In this document: piece after piece, positions 50,868 to 63,053 of the stretch | How positions within the stretch are numbered: position 1 is the first letter of the stretch | Layout: each line of letters begins with the position of its first letter | Assembly: GCF_000002235.5 (NCBI RefSeq) | Contig: NW_022145543.1 | Location: forward strand, 806,001-870,000 | Length of the DNA stretch: 64,000 nt | Source of the DNA: Strongylocentrotus purpuratus | Taxonomy: Eukaryota; Echinodermata; Echinoidea; Camarodonta; Strongylocentrotidae | Direction of reading: 5' to 3' | Notes under the pieces: model-generated | The model's input: only the letters and a program-made list of their open reading frames with translations | Database searches by the model: none | Told to the model about the DNA's origin: nothing | Made by a program: the position numbers and the translations under genes

Positions 50868-51104
50868 ACTGGGTAATGATACAATATATTTGTTTATAAA
50901 CCCAGGGAAGCCTCATCAGCATCAGTGCTGTTCTTCCTGTAGGTCCTGCAATTGCATTTATCCCAGCAATCGCCCGATACATCTGGGTAGAGGGTGCCAA
51001 ATGTGTTTTAATCTCTTGTCAAAATGGGTTAGTGCCATGCTGGGATTCAAACCCTTAACCCTTGGATTGAGAGTCAAGGGAATGAACCATACCACAGCAC
51101 CTCC
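50868..51104 (-). mobile_element. tRNA-derived SINE in the Ig unit 4 intron
   Basis: Head GGAGGTGCTGTGGTATGGTT (slightly shortened), B box AGGGTTTGAATCCC, shared body. Same ancestral insertion as in units 1-3. Confidence 0.8.
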
Positions 51105-51669
51105 ATATATGTGTATATAAAGAACATAAACAGCAAACCTCAGAGGAAAGAATGGATCACCAATAGGTGCTTGAAGTTCAGACTTTTTTTGTATGTACAT
51201 CTTTGTGAGTATGTATAATATCATATATGTTCATGCAATAGAGATGGTCTTGCAAAGAAATAGAGATTGATAAATTGTTTAGCTGTAGTCTTGAAAGGAA
51301 AATGCTCATTGAGTTGTTCTCTTTATGTAGAACATCTGAAATACTTATATCATTCTCTAGATTTATAATATATAATTATATAAAGCAATCACTGATGTTG
51401 AGATTTTCACTCTAAATCAAATTACAATACATATACATCATCATTAACCATTGGATATAGATTTTTAAAAAAAATTATAGACTTACCTAACTCTTTTGTT
51501 TTCAGATTGCTTAAAGATTCTCCTTGTAAAACATGAAGTTATATGCAGCCTCAATGAAAACCACACACAGCTGTTTAATTTTTTTAGAGAAGCTTACATC
51601 AAAGGGCAGCAATGAGGAGCTTGATTTAAGCTATGTGACCATTATTATCTCATTTCTTTTCATAGTATA

Positions 51670-51792
51670 TTTGTGTGTGTGTGTGTGTATTTAGAGAGAG
51701 AGAGGGAGAGAGAGAGAGACAGAGAGACAGAGAGAGAGAGACAGAGAGACGGAGAGAGAGAAAGAGAGAGAGAGAAAGAAGGGGGGGGGGGT
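51670..51792. repeat. (GT)n, (GA)n and poly-G microsatellites
   Basis: A GTGTGT tract, then ~85 bp of GAGA, then poly-G. The Ig upstream block with CAAAGTCCA (51886-51894) follows. Confidence 0.88.
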
Positions 51793-52571
51793 GCAATACA
51801 TTAAATTATATTTTAAATGTGGTTATGCTTTGTGTGTGAACAGCCCATATGGTGCATAGATCACATTCTCTGTGAATGTCAGGTCCAAAGTCCACTCCAT
51901 CAAGCCTGCAGGATAGCATGATGATGTATGAAACATAATCACATATCTGCACACCTCATCCTCATACACAATTACTCACAGCCATTTAAATGTTGTTTAT
52001 ATATAGGGGGAATAATTAAATTCATTGTGGATGATTTTCATTGTGAAACAAAGTGATATCATATTAAACTTTAATTCTTTAACATGTAGGGTTGTTTTGT
52101 TTTATATATCTAAGCAGGTTCAGACAGCAGGACAGATAGTAAAAATCAATGATTAAATTGACACATAATATCACTTCTATTAATTATTTTCTATTTTTTT
52201 ATCTTTGATAATCAATAACCTTGCTTTTATGATTAATCGGAGCTAAACCTTAATTGCCCATTATACTCTAACCATTGTTATTGGCATTTTTCTGATAAAC
52301 AAGGTGGGGTTCGTTTATACCATTTTATATTTCCAATCAATTGACAATAATACCAGACTAAAACAACAATATGGAGTTTGGATATACGGTTTCAATAATG
52401 TATTACAGTCTTTCATCTAGTAACTTCTATTCTACTCATTCATGTTTATATTTTTAAAAGTAAAAAGTATAGAAAAGGGGACAAGAAACTTGAATTATTA
52501 AATTCATTTGGGCCTAAAGATTTTGCTTTGAAATTCTAATTGTTTTACTGTTGTATTTTTATATTTTCCAG

Positions 52572-54305
52572 CTTTGTTTGTTTGGCGTCGAAGGCATTCT
52601 GAAAGAGGATTTGATCTCGTCCGACTTGGCTCTTAGTCTTCTCAGCTCTCATCTTACATCAATGCAGTGTAGTCAAGATAAAGCTATCAGGGCAAAGTCT
52701 CTCAAGGTATGGATATTCATATGAATGCATATTCACACTTATGTCTATGAATATTCATGGTGGGTGGGTGGGTGTGGGTCTGTGTATTTTTTTTTGTTGC
52801 AGATTCGTTTCAATCAGATCTCATAATTTTCATTTAGAGGAACTGCCCTCAACCCTCATTGGCGTCTCCATTTTCTTGATAACATGACGTACTTTAGTCG
52901 TTTGTCAAGTAAATGCATTCAAATTTATGGTAGCTTCTTTTCGAAGTTTGTGTAGTGATTGCACATCATATTATAAAGAAATTAGCTGCACCCATGTCAT
53001 GCCAAAAGTCATTACATCATACCATGTATATCTTCATTTGTATATCTCCTGTATTTTCATAAGGAATATTCTACATCAATAGGCAGGAATAAATCTCAGC
53101 TTTCAGAATACCTACACTTATTCTTTGAGGTGAGGTTTCCTTTAATCACTGAGCACAGGCTAAGCACCCTTCCAAGTGAGGCACAGGGTAGAAATGCAGA
53201 TGGTTCAAATATCCATGGAGATGTTTATTTATCATAATTATCAGAACAAATGCATGTGTAGTAAGATTCACTGTGTAATCCTAAAGCCTTTTGCTTGTCA
53301 CCTATGGAACTTTTTTTTTTTTTTTCATTAAAGTCCTGTCTCAATTCTTTCTTTTTTCAGATTTTACGTCAGTTGGAGAGGCTTGAAGCAGACACCAGTC
53401 TAGATCAGCCACTGATACCGGAGAGCCAGATCATCTTCCAGTCAGTATTAGAAGCTGCTGAGGCTGAAATACCAGCATCCTCGGCTAACACAACTCCAGT
53501 AAAAACTGTTCTGCCAAGAGATGCCTTTTCTTCCTCAGACGGAGCACCAAAATCATCTGGAGGATCTTTGTTCAGTGGTATGACCATAGCGACCAGATCG
53601 CCAGTAGCTCCTGGAGGGAAGACCTCAACAGGGATGTCTTCGAGTTCTGCCAGTAGGCACAAGGAAGCTAAAGAAGGACATTCAGTAGCTGATCTGCTAA
53701 TAGACACCCAGTTCATGTCAAAGTCAGACTCGTCAGAAACAAACTTACTCCTTTCTGACACTAAGCCAAGTTCAGTAACAAATAATCGAACAGAAGGAGA
53801 GTTCACACAGGTAATGAGTGCACCTGCTGCTTATAGCTTAAGTAATGTAAACCCTGCAGCAACACCAGTACACCAGAAATCTGTTGATCCAGAGGCATCT
53901 CAGCACAGTAGGATGGATCCTATAATATCCAGAGAGGCAGGGTTCGCTGACCTGTGGAACACGGTGTCCCCCAAGGAAGCATCTTCTGACCCAAAGGCTT
54001 CATCAAACCAAGTTCTCTCACAGCTCAGTACAGCAACGCCACAGGTTGATATGCCTTCACAACATCCTCATCCTAGCATGACCTTACAACAGCCAGTCAT
54101 GTCAGCACAGCATATTTCCCAGATGTACCCTCAGCTATCATCGATCACCCTGAGTGGGATGACCTCGACACCGATCAATCTTGCCAAAAAACCAACCACG
54201 GGGTTTGGATTTGTTGTGGACAATGATGATGAGAAGCAGAAAGCAGGAGCAAGTAGAGATGCCTTTAGTTTCATCCAAGAAGCAATGAAAAATAGCAAAT
54301 CATGA
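52572..54305 (+). pseudogene. Partial tepsin copy (exons 12' and 13')
   Basis: Exon 12' is 52572-52706 (135 bp) and exon 13' is 53361-54305 (945 bp), both the same length as in the full gene, with splice sites and reading frame open. Exons 1-11 are absent upstream, so no ENTH domain and no start are available: probably a non-functional fragment, or a 3' end used by read-through from the full gene. By eye, exon 13' differs by 11 amino-acid and 2 silent changes and exon 12' by about 6 and 4. That is what relaxed constraint would give. LFSGMTI and AFSFIQ are still recognisable. Confidence 0.8.
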
Positions 54306-54985
54306 TGACTAATTAAAGAGGAAATTAACCTCGCATGTGATACCCTTACATGTAGAGACAACTGTAGTGATTGGCCTCCTATCAGTTTAGAATATAAGCC
54401 CCTTAAAAACAGTTTGAACACTCAAGTTGAATCAATTATTTTTAGCTCTCTCGTCGTGGCATAATTAATCATCACTTGATTATTATCATTAGAAATTGTG
54501 TCTATTCCTCTTAAAAATGACGCCATATCTTAACAATTTTCCAGCCAGAGAGTGAGTAGCACAACATAATATAGGGCGGGGTAAAGAGGTGATCACTGCA
54601 TGGTATTGGTATGCATAGCACTCTTTTTTTCTTTGACACAAGTGTGATTTTTGTTAATGACATTGAAGCTTTTGTTTCCCAACTGGTCATCCTTGAATGG
54701 CAAATTCTGAAGAATCTGATATTGAAATTCATGCATTATGGTGACATGTCAGGCAAGATTCAATTTACTGATTGGTGATCAACTTTCTGAGTGTACAATA
54801 CATATGGGGTGCAGTACCTTTTCGGGTCAAAATTGTGTAAATCTGATATGAAAAATCTGGTATTAAAAAATGTGCCAGACTCTATGCGATAAAGTCACGA
54901 AAGCTTGCAGCAAAAAAAAAACCTCAATCGTATCATGGCAAGGGGTAGGGGGTGGAATCTGCCTCCCTCATCCCTTTTAGTTTAA

Positions 54986-55506
54986 CAGGGGAAGTCCACC
55001 CTGATATTTTTTTTGGTTTTGATAAAAGCAGAAAAATGAGAGAGGCAAATTAGTGGAAGTTTGAGCAAAATTCAATTAAAATAGGAAAGTTATGAATTTT
55101 GAATTTGTTATCAGTTACGTATTTTGCGAGCTCCTCTCCAATTTTCTCTATACAGAAAATTTTATAAACTTAATTTCCTTAGATATTGGTGACAGAATGA
55201 ATTTTCTCATATAGGGGATGTATAAAAACGTATGTGAGATAATTTTATTTAGGGTTAATGACTGATTTAAAATTTTCATGAGGGAAACTAGACATTTTTT
55301 AAAGTGTTATAGTACTGGGAAAATGGGAGGGGAGCTCGCAAAGATTTGTCACAGAGTTGCCAATTTTGATTTGATTGATCACACCTTCAAAAATTCATAG
55401 CATTCTAATTTTTAATCAGTTTTGGCTCAAGCTTTTACTGAGCGGTTTCTCTCATTTTTCTGCTTTTATTAAAACCAACTTAATAACAGGGTAGACTTTC
55501 CCTTTA
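54986..55506 (+). mobile_element. MITE, GGGGAAGTCCACCCT family, copy B
   Basis: Both ends present (ACAGGGGAAGTCCACCCTGA and GGGTAGACTTTCCCTTTAGG). Same insertion as 36548-37058. Confidence 0.82.
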
Positions 55507-55956
55507 GGTTAGTGTTAAGCATGTTCACACCCGTAAAAAGATGAGGGTAAAAATGCTGTTAGCACCTTGGTCAGTTACATTTACGTTGTGACCCAAAAAA
55601 GCTTTATGAGAAACCATTGTTATTGTTAATCAGGTAGGCCTAGTTGTATTTCCATTCATCTCTTTCAAGCATCTCATTTATTATTTGTCTTTCCAAATGT
55701 CTGTTTTTCTGCAATGTTTGTTTGGTGGGGGGGGGGGGGGGGTTCTTGGTCACAATGGTTCACGCCTTTCCACAATAGTAAATATCTCTTTTGTGTATAA
55801 AAGCATGATTGCCTTTTAACAAGTGCAATAAAGTAAATCCAACATTATTTTTCTTTTATTGTTAGCTTTGATTTTTGTATGTCTGTGTGTATTTATTTTT
55901 ACTGTATTCAATGTTAGGTCAAGTCTCTTTTTATTGTTTTTCTTTTGAGCCGTCTA

Positions 55957-56069
55957 ATACCCCCTTCACATACATGGATGTTTCTTACGAGTCCTTACGG
56001 ATCACCAACTGTGAACTGGTGCGATCTTTAAGGACTCGTAAGAGAAATCTGTGTATGTGAAGGGGGTAT
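55957..56069 (-). mobile_element. TTACGA MITE, element 1 copy B (reduced to 113 bp)
   Basis: Both terminal repeats remain (ATACCCCCTTCACATACATG and TGTGTATGTGAAGGGGGTAT), but the interior of the 578-bp copy A is almost entirely gone. Confidence 0.82.
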
Positions 56070-56236
56070 CATAGTAGAACAGATAGGAACAGGAGGTTTT
56101 AAAAAAGAAATAAAGAAAAAATCTAACTTCGAGTAGGAGTCGGCCAACTATATATGCAATTTTGTCATGTAGCTGTGGTGGCACGACTTCAAATACAATT
56201 TTCAGAAGAATCCTGTTTTAGTTTTATTGGTGCATA

Positions 56237-57315
56237 ATACCCCCTTCACATACACAGATTTTTCTTACAATTCCTTACGGATCGCACAAGTTCATGGATC
56301 ATCTACAGATCCTTACGATTTGGCCACTTTTGCGATCGATCTAAGAGTTGTTACGAGTTATTACGAGATATTTACGGTTTATCACAGTCTATTACGAGTT
56401 ATTACGATGTATTTACGGCAAAAGTGCTGAATTATTCCTTCCGAGTTATAAAAAAAATTTAAGATATAAACAGTGGTTATAAAACTATTGTGAAACATCT
56501 CATTGATTTAATTTTATGTTTTTGTTATCTAGGAGTTCATTATTAAATTGTGAGAAGATGCTAGAACTACTGACATCATCTACAGATCCTTACGATTTGG
56601 CCACATTTGCGATTGATTTAAGAGTTGTTACGAGTTATTACGATGTATTTACGGCAAAAGTGCAAGGTTTGTTATGAGTTGACACAGATAACTATGAGCA
56701 ACTGACGTATTAGATACGAGTTAGTTACGGATATTTATGAGTCCTTATGATTTTTAGCCCAAAAATAATAGCTGAAAATGAAGTGTTCGAATTTGCAGCT
56801 TTTATACCTTTCCCCAAATCGTAAACATTTTGTAAGCATACGTAAAGTATACGTATCTATTCGTAAAGTACTCGTAACTACACGTAAAGTGCTTGTTATA
56901 ACCCGTAATGATACGTAAAGCCATCGTTACACGGCCCGAATGAAATGGTAAACAACACGTAAGCACTCGTAAATAATCCGTAAATAAATCATAAACCATA
57001 ACAAATCGTTAAATTTTTTGGTTACGAGTCATCTATGGATTCTTACGAGCAGTTTACAGATGGTTACGTGTTGCGAGCGATTTACGATACTTAAGAATTG
57101 TTACGAGCTATTTACGGGAAAATAAATCCGTGGACCATCGTAAGAAGATTTTTGACATGTCAAAAAATTGCCTCTCCTTTCATGGATCCTTACGAGTTTT
57201 TACGAGTTGTGACGAGTTATTTACGAATACCAGCAAATCTCAGATGCTTGCGATTAACTACGAGTTGGCGATCCGTAAGGACTCATAAGAAAAATCTGTG
57301 TATGTGAAGGGGGTA
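56237..57315 (+). mobile_element. TTACGA MITE, element 2 copy B, carrying tepsin exon 11 sequence
   Basis: Same insertion as 38247-39054, but 272 bp longer. A foreign stretch (about 56430-56579) and a repeated piece of the element's own left half have been added in the middle. The ends match copy A. Confidence 0.82.
56448..56579 (+). pseudogene. Displaced fragment of tepsin intron 10/exon 11
   Basis: AAGATATAAACAGTGGTTAT, GTGAAACATCTCATTGATTT and GAGTTCATTATTAAATTG match 33210-33340. The acceptor AG and the first 47 bp of exon 11 are at 56533-56579. It lies 3' of exons 12'-13', so it cannot serve them. Confidence 0.85.
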
Positions 57316-57779
57316 TTAACCTGCAATGACACATTACCCTAAAAATATTTAAGATAGAGATGGTAATTTGTAACATCTCATTACCAAGTCAAGTAGTAGA
57401 CATGGATCCATGACCTCACAGACTTGACCACGTTGTCAATTTGATGCCCTTTGAGTAGAATGTTTGAAATTACATATATTTTTCCTCTCTCTCTCTCTCT
57501 CGCTCTCCCTTTTTGATTGTTCTGCTTTTAATCAAAGAGACATTGAAACAGGTTTGACTCTTCCTCAAAAGGCAAACTTGGTGTTCTTCATAACATACAG
57601 GATATGTTACTGCCAACTTGCCCCAGTGTCGCAAACAATTCATATTTGCCAAACAGACTAGAGTGGGAACTTGTTATAACAAGGACAATGGGGCCATGAA
57701 AATGACCTTGTTATCAGTTTCTAACAAGTATCCCATCCAAGAATATGGATGTTCCACCTTCCGCTTTTAAAAATTGTCA

Positions 57780-59130
57780 CTAGCACACAGACACAGTCTT
57801 CCAGCAAAACTCTCAAATCAACCGATCTATCTACCAACTTTTTACAAAGAAATTTTCATCAAAAAAGCACTAGGAGACAATTTTTTACTCAGTAATGCTG
57901 TATTTAATTCAACAGCACTTGCAATCCGGTGCAAAAGGTAAACATAATATGACATTTTTTGGCATTTGGCATCAATAAATATCTTTCCTACTCTTAATCA
58001 TAATGCAATCTTGTACAATCATTTTATTTAGGAAAGCGAAATTCATGAAACCTTAAAAATTCTAGTTTTTACTTGTATGAGTATAGCTTCATGCTAAAAT
58101 GCATTGCGATATAGTATGATACATTTACATTCAAATGGGAAGGAAATACAGGAAGCGTAAAATATATTTGCATAGTTCGGTTTTAAAAAAAGTGACTGGG
58201 GAAACTTTGACTTAGATAAGAGACTCTTGAATCATACATATTTCACCGTTACTGTCATCATTAATAGAATCAAAATAAACAGTCGAACAGGTATTTCAAA
58301 CATTATGCTGAAGTCAGGCGAGTTACAGTTAAGAATTATGATAAAAGTAGGATGGTTATAACAAGAAATTTGTATCAATCTAACTTCATATTCCAGAGAT
58401 GAGAAAATATATTTGGCAACAATGTTGCAACAGTTTTTGTTTTCTCACTATTTGTATTTGTATTTCTTACTTTGAGATGATGAGACATGGGTTTGGTTAG
58501 TCCCTATTTTACTGACTGCAAGGATTGAGAAAAGTAGATGACCAAATTGCCAAAACAGCATGAAAATTAATACAAATGTAGTAAACATGAAGCATATACG
58601 GCAAACATTCAAGTAGCCAGATATAATTCATGAGTTCATCTATCCAAAACATAGTACTGAATTTAATGACCTGCAACTTTATGAACATATTGCAAATACA
58701 TGTACATGTACAATGTTTAACACTTACACATACTTCCCAAATGGTTTGTGCAAAAGACAGTTACAGCAAAGGTTGCTTTTCTCTATCACATTTTCAGTAT
58801 GGTATGACATGAGACATAAAGGAGCATAGCAACTCATTTCAGTGATTCATGGTGTAATGTGATTCCATTTATATATGGAGAGGAAAATAAATAACAGCAG
58901 CATGACTACAATAAACACAAACATGGAATGAATAATCACTGATGTGAGATCGTTTTCTTTCATTCTTTTTGTCGAGCTGGATACCAATTTCAAACCTGTG
59001 ATTTACTGTCATTTGGAAATCTGTGAGAAAAATAACGCAAACAAACATACAAAAAGACATTATTTAATATAATAAAACATTTTCATCAAGTACTCCTTTT
59101 TGTAACTGGAGAGATATTCATTCAGCCATC
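57780..59130. repeat. Left flank block of Ig unit in copy B
   Basis: Nearly the same as 39480-40860. No gene supported. Confidence 0.75.
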
Positions 59131-59280
59131 ATAAAGGAACACAATATTAATTCAAAAACATTGAAGTACATGTAACTCAGTATTCAAGTTTCTTGGGACA
59201 ACAACAACTTGTATTTACAAACCCGATGACTCATCGAATGGAAGCCATTCTGACAAAGCTAATATTTTTGTGCTGTGTTC
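59130..59280. repeat. Remnant of a 117-bp array and Ig 3' flank
   Basis: One array unit followed by GAAGCCATTCTGACAAAGCT, AATATTTTTGTGCTGTGTTC, which in units 1 and 2 marks the start of the Ig 3' flank. The gene itself is gone, suggesting a deleted Ig unit. Confidence 0.6.
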
Positions 59281-59486
59281 CTGTCTTTGGGTTGCTATTT
59301 ACACACATATCTATTACAATGAGAGAGTGTATCATGTCTATTTCTTTATCCGTGTATCTTCTTCAAAGTATGATGGGTTGTTTAAGTCATCGATTGGGTT
59401 CTTAAACTAAGCAGTTAATCAAATAGTCATTAACTTATTATTACTTGATTTCTATTTCCTCCTCTGTTACCATATTAATATACAGT

Positions 59487-59699
59487 CCCGCCCCCCCCCC
59501 CCACTCCGGGGTCGGTGGGACCGCATGCATGTTCCCAAAATGTCCGATAAAGGGGTACTTTCCATGCACCAAAGTCCGGCTCGTAGTACACAAAAATCTG
59601 GCCCGTATTGACTTTACACACCGGACTTAGGGGGTGTTTTCAAAAGGAGGGAACATGCATACGCGTACCCTAAAAACACTGAGTGGGGGGGGGGGGGGT
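59487..59699. repeat. Short fold-back MITE with poly-C/poly-G ends
   Basis: CCCCCCACTC..GGGACCGCATGCATGTTCCC at the left mirrors GGGAACATGCATACGCGTACCC..GAGTGGGGGG at the right (arms ~45 bp, imperfect). Confidence 0.65.
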
Positions 59700-60114
59700 C
59701 TAAAGTCAATGTTGTTATTGGAGTGAATAGACAACTATCCTTTACTGATTTATAATGTGGATCTCTTTCTGAATTTTTTTCTAAATTCACACATGGACTC
59801 TTTTTAATCTTATCATTTAAACTGGGCAACATGTATAGTATAGTTGGTACTACAGTAATACAATATTGAATTGATTATCTGTGGATGCTATTGAAATGTT
59901 GGTGTCATTTGATTTACAGTGAACATTTTCAATGAAAATGATTATCCAGGGTGCCTGACTATCAATGAATACACGGTGATCAATCACCAGGCAAAGAGGG
60001 ATCGTACTACTTTAACTTCATCCATTATAAATAGATAGGCAACAATCTACTAGTAGTCCATGAGCTAAACTGAACTGAAACATTTGCAGCCTCTTTGGTG
60101 GTTTGGATACCCTT

Positions 60115-62440
60115 CCACTTGCATATTTACAATTCTGATTCATTGAATGGAAGCCATCATAAAAGAGCATAAATATAATTAAAAAACACTGAAGTACATT
60201 TAACTCAGTGTTCAAGTGTTTTAGAACAACAAAACTTGTATTTACAATCATGACTCATTGAATGGAAGATATTCCAAAAGAGCATTCATAATAATTCAAA
60301 AACATTGAAGTACATGTAACTCAGTGTCCAATTGTCTTTGGACATCAAAAAATTGTATTTACAATCATGACTCATTGAATGGAAGATATCCCAAAAGAGC
60401 ATTCATAATAATTCAAAAACATTGAAGAACATGTAGCTTAGTGTCCAATTGTCTTTGGACATCAAAACTTGTATTTACAATCATGACTCATTGAATGGAA
60501 GATATCCCAAAAGAGCATTCATAATAATTCAAAAGCATTGAAGAACATGTAACTCAGTGTCCAATTGTCTTTGGACATCAAAACTTGTATTTACAATCAT
60601 GACTCATTGAATGGAAGATATCCCAAAAGAGCATTCATAATAATTCAAAAACATTGAAGAACATGTAGCTTAGTGTCCAATTGTCTTTGGACATCAACAA
60701 ATTGTATTTACAATCATGACTCATTGAATGGAAGATATCACAAAAGAGCATTCATAATAATTCAAAAACATTGAAGAACATGTAACTCAGTGTCCAAGTC
60801 TCTTAGGACATCAAAACTTGTATTTACATTCATGACTCATTAAATGGAAGCTATTCCAAAAGAGCATTCATAATGATTCAAAAACATTGAAGAACATGTA
60901 ACTTAGTGTCCAATTGTCTTTGGACATCAACAAATTGTATTTACAATCATGACTCATTGAATGGAAGATATCCCAAAAGAGCATTCATAATAATTCAAAA
61001 GCATTGAAGAACATGTAACTCAGTGTCCAATTGTCACATCAAAACTTGTATTTACAATCATGACTCATTGAATGGAAGATATCCCAAAAGAGCATTCATA
61101 ATAATTCAAAAACATTGAAGAACATGAAACTTAGTGTCCAATTGTCTTTGGACATCAACAAATTGTATTTACAATCATGACTCATTGAATGGAAGATATC
61201 CCAAAAGAGCATTCATAATGATTCAAAAATATTGAAGAACATATAACTCAGTGTCCAATTGTCACATCAAAACTTGTATTTACAATCATGACTCATTGAA
61301 TGGAAGATATCCCAAAAGAGCATTCATAATAATTCAAAAGCATTGAAGAACATATAACTCAGTGTCCAATTGTCACATCAAAACTTGTATTTACAATCAT
61401 GACTCATTGAATGGAAGATATCCCAAAAGAGCATTCATAATAATTCAAAAACATTGAAGAACATGTAACTTAGTGTCCAATTGTCTTTGGACATCAACAA
61501 ATTGTATTTACAATCCTGACTCATTGAATGGAAGTTATCCCAAAAGAGCATTCATAATAATTCAAAAACATTGAAGAACATGTAACTTAGTGTCCAATTG
61601 TCTTTGGACAACAACACTTGTATTTACAATCATGACTCATTGAATGGAAGATATCCCAAAAGAGCATTCATAATAATTCAAAAACATTGAAGAACATGTA
61701 ACTCAGTGTCCAATTGTCACATCAAAACTTGTATTTACAATCATGACTCATTGAATGGAAGATATCCCAAAAGAGCATTCATAATAATTCAAAAACATTG
61801 AAGAACATGTAACTTAGTGTCCAATTGTCTTAGGACAACAACACTTGTATTTACAATCATGACTCATTGAATGGAAGATATCCCAAAAGAGCATTCATAA
61901 TAATTCAAAAGCATTGAAGAACATATAACTCAGTGTCCAATTGTCACATCAAAACTTGTATTTACAATCATGACTCATTGAATGGAAGATATCCCAAAAG
62001 AGCATTCATAATAATTCAAAAACATTGAAGAACATGTAACTTAGTGTCCAATTGTCTTTGGACATCAACAAATTGTATTTACAATCATGACTCATTGAAT
62101 GGAAGATATCCCAAAAGAGCATTCATAATAATTCAAAAACATTGAAGAACATGTAACTTAGTGTCCAATTGTCTTTGGACATCAAAAATTTGTATTTACA
62201 ATCATGACTCATTGAATGGAAGTTATCCCAAAAGAGCATTCATAATAATTCAAAAACATTGAGGAACATGTAACTTAGTGTCCAATTGTCTTAGGACAAC
62301 AACACTTGTATTTACAATCATGACTCATTGAATGGAAGATATCCCAAAAGAGCATTCATAATAATCCAAAACATTGAAGTTCATGTAACTCAGTGTCCAA
62401 TTGTCTTTGGACATCAAAACTTGTATTTACAATCCTTCAA
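60115..62440. repeat. 116-bp tandem array downstream of Ig gene 5, about 20 units
   Basis: Units read CATGACTCATTGAATGGAAG, ATATCCCAAAAGAGCATTCA, TAATAATTCAAAAACATTGA, AGAACATGTAACTTAGTGTC, CAATTGTCTTTGGACATCAA, then AACTTGTATTTACAAT. About 19 units contain the bZIP/AP-1 consensus TGACTCA. Many hold the inverted arms TGTCCAA-TTGTCT-TTGGACA; a subclass lacks the right arm (GTCACATC). Confidence 0.93.
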
Positions 62441-63053
62441 TCACAATATAATGTAGTACATGTAGCTAAATTTCAATTTCTATTTAGATATATACGCAAT
62501 ATATATATAAAATATGTAATGAGATAAGAACAAATACAACAACAACAGTAACACTAAAAAATAATTAATGTGTAGAGAAAGGATGTGAGGGACCAGAAAA
62601 GGCCATGACTTATCTAGGCTGGTCCACTTTTTCTACAAACCCATAAGTAAAATCTTCAGTAAAGCAAATATTGACAATATAGACTTATTGAATGGAAGCC
62701 ATTCAAACCAAGCTAGTATTTTTGTGCAATCTTTTTGTCTTTTTTTCTAGTGGAACTTGTCTCAGTAAAGTATGGATAATTATATCAAAATTTTTCAAAT
62801 TGTTATTAATCTTCCTCTAAAGGAAATTATAATTTGAAGGTAATTCACGATTTTCTAGCATTAACGGGATTCTAATTAGATGTAAATAGAGTGTATACTC
62901 TTTAATTTTCTCACAATTCAGTACAATTCGAAACCGAGCTTGAAATTAGTATGAGATCTCCATTATTTCGTTTGGAGTCTTCATTAAAGTGTATTGAAGC
63001 ATTTTCCGTTGAATGTTCCTCAAAGTATTGTGTACGTACGTACTAATTAGAAT
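62441..63053. other. 3' flank of Ig gene 5
   Basis: Resembles the 3' flanks of the other Ig genes (CTCAGTAAAGTATGGATAAT). The poly(A) hexamer is altered here to TTATAT on the plus strand. The stretch 62465-62640 is not shared. Confidence 0.6.

Larger units (their letters stand above)
52016..59190 (+). repeat. Segmental duplication, copy B
   Basis: Colinear with 33568-40910 at an offset near 18.45 kb. It includes tepsin exons 12-13, 3' flank, MITEs and the Ig unit left block. It lacks exon 11 in its expected place. Confidence 0.9.

Noticed and set aside
60115-62440. Replication origin or centromeric satellite
   Set aside because: The arrays are short, always tied to the 3' side of Ig units, and show no further support for either role.
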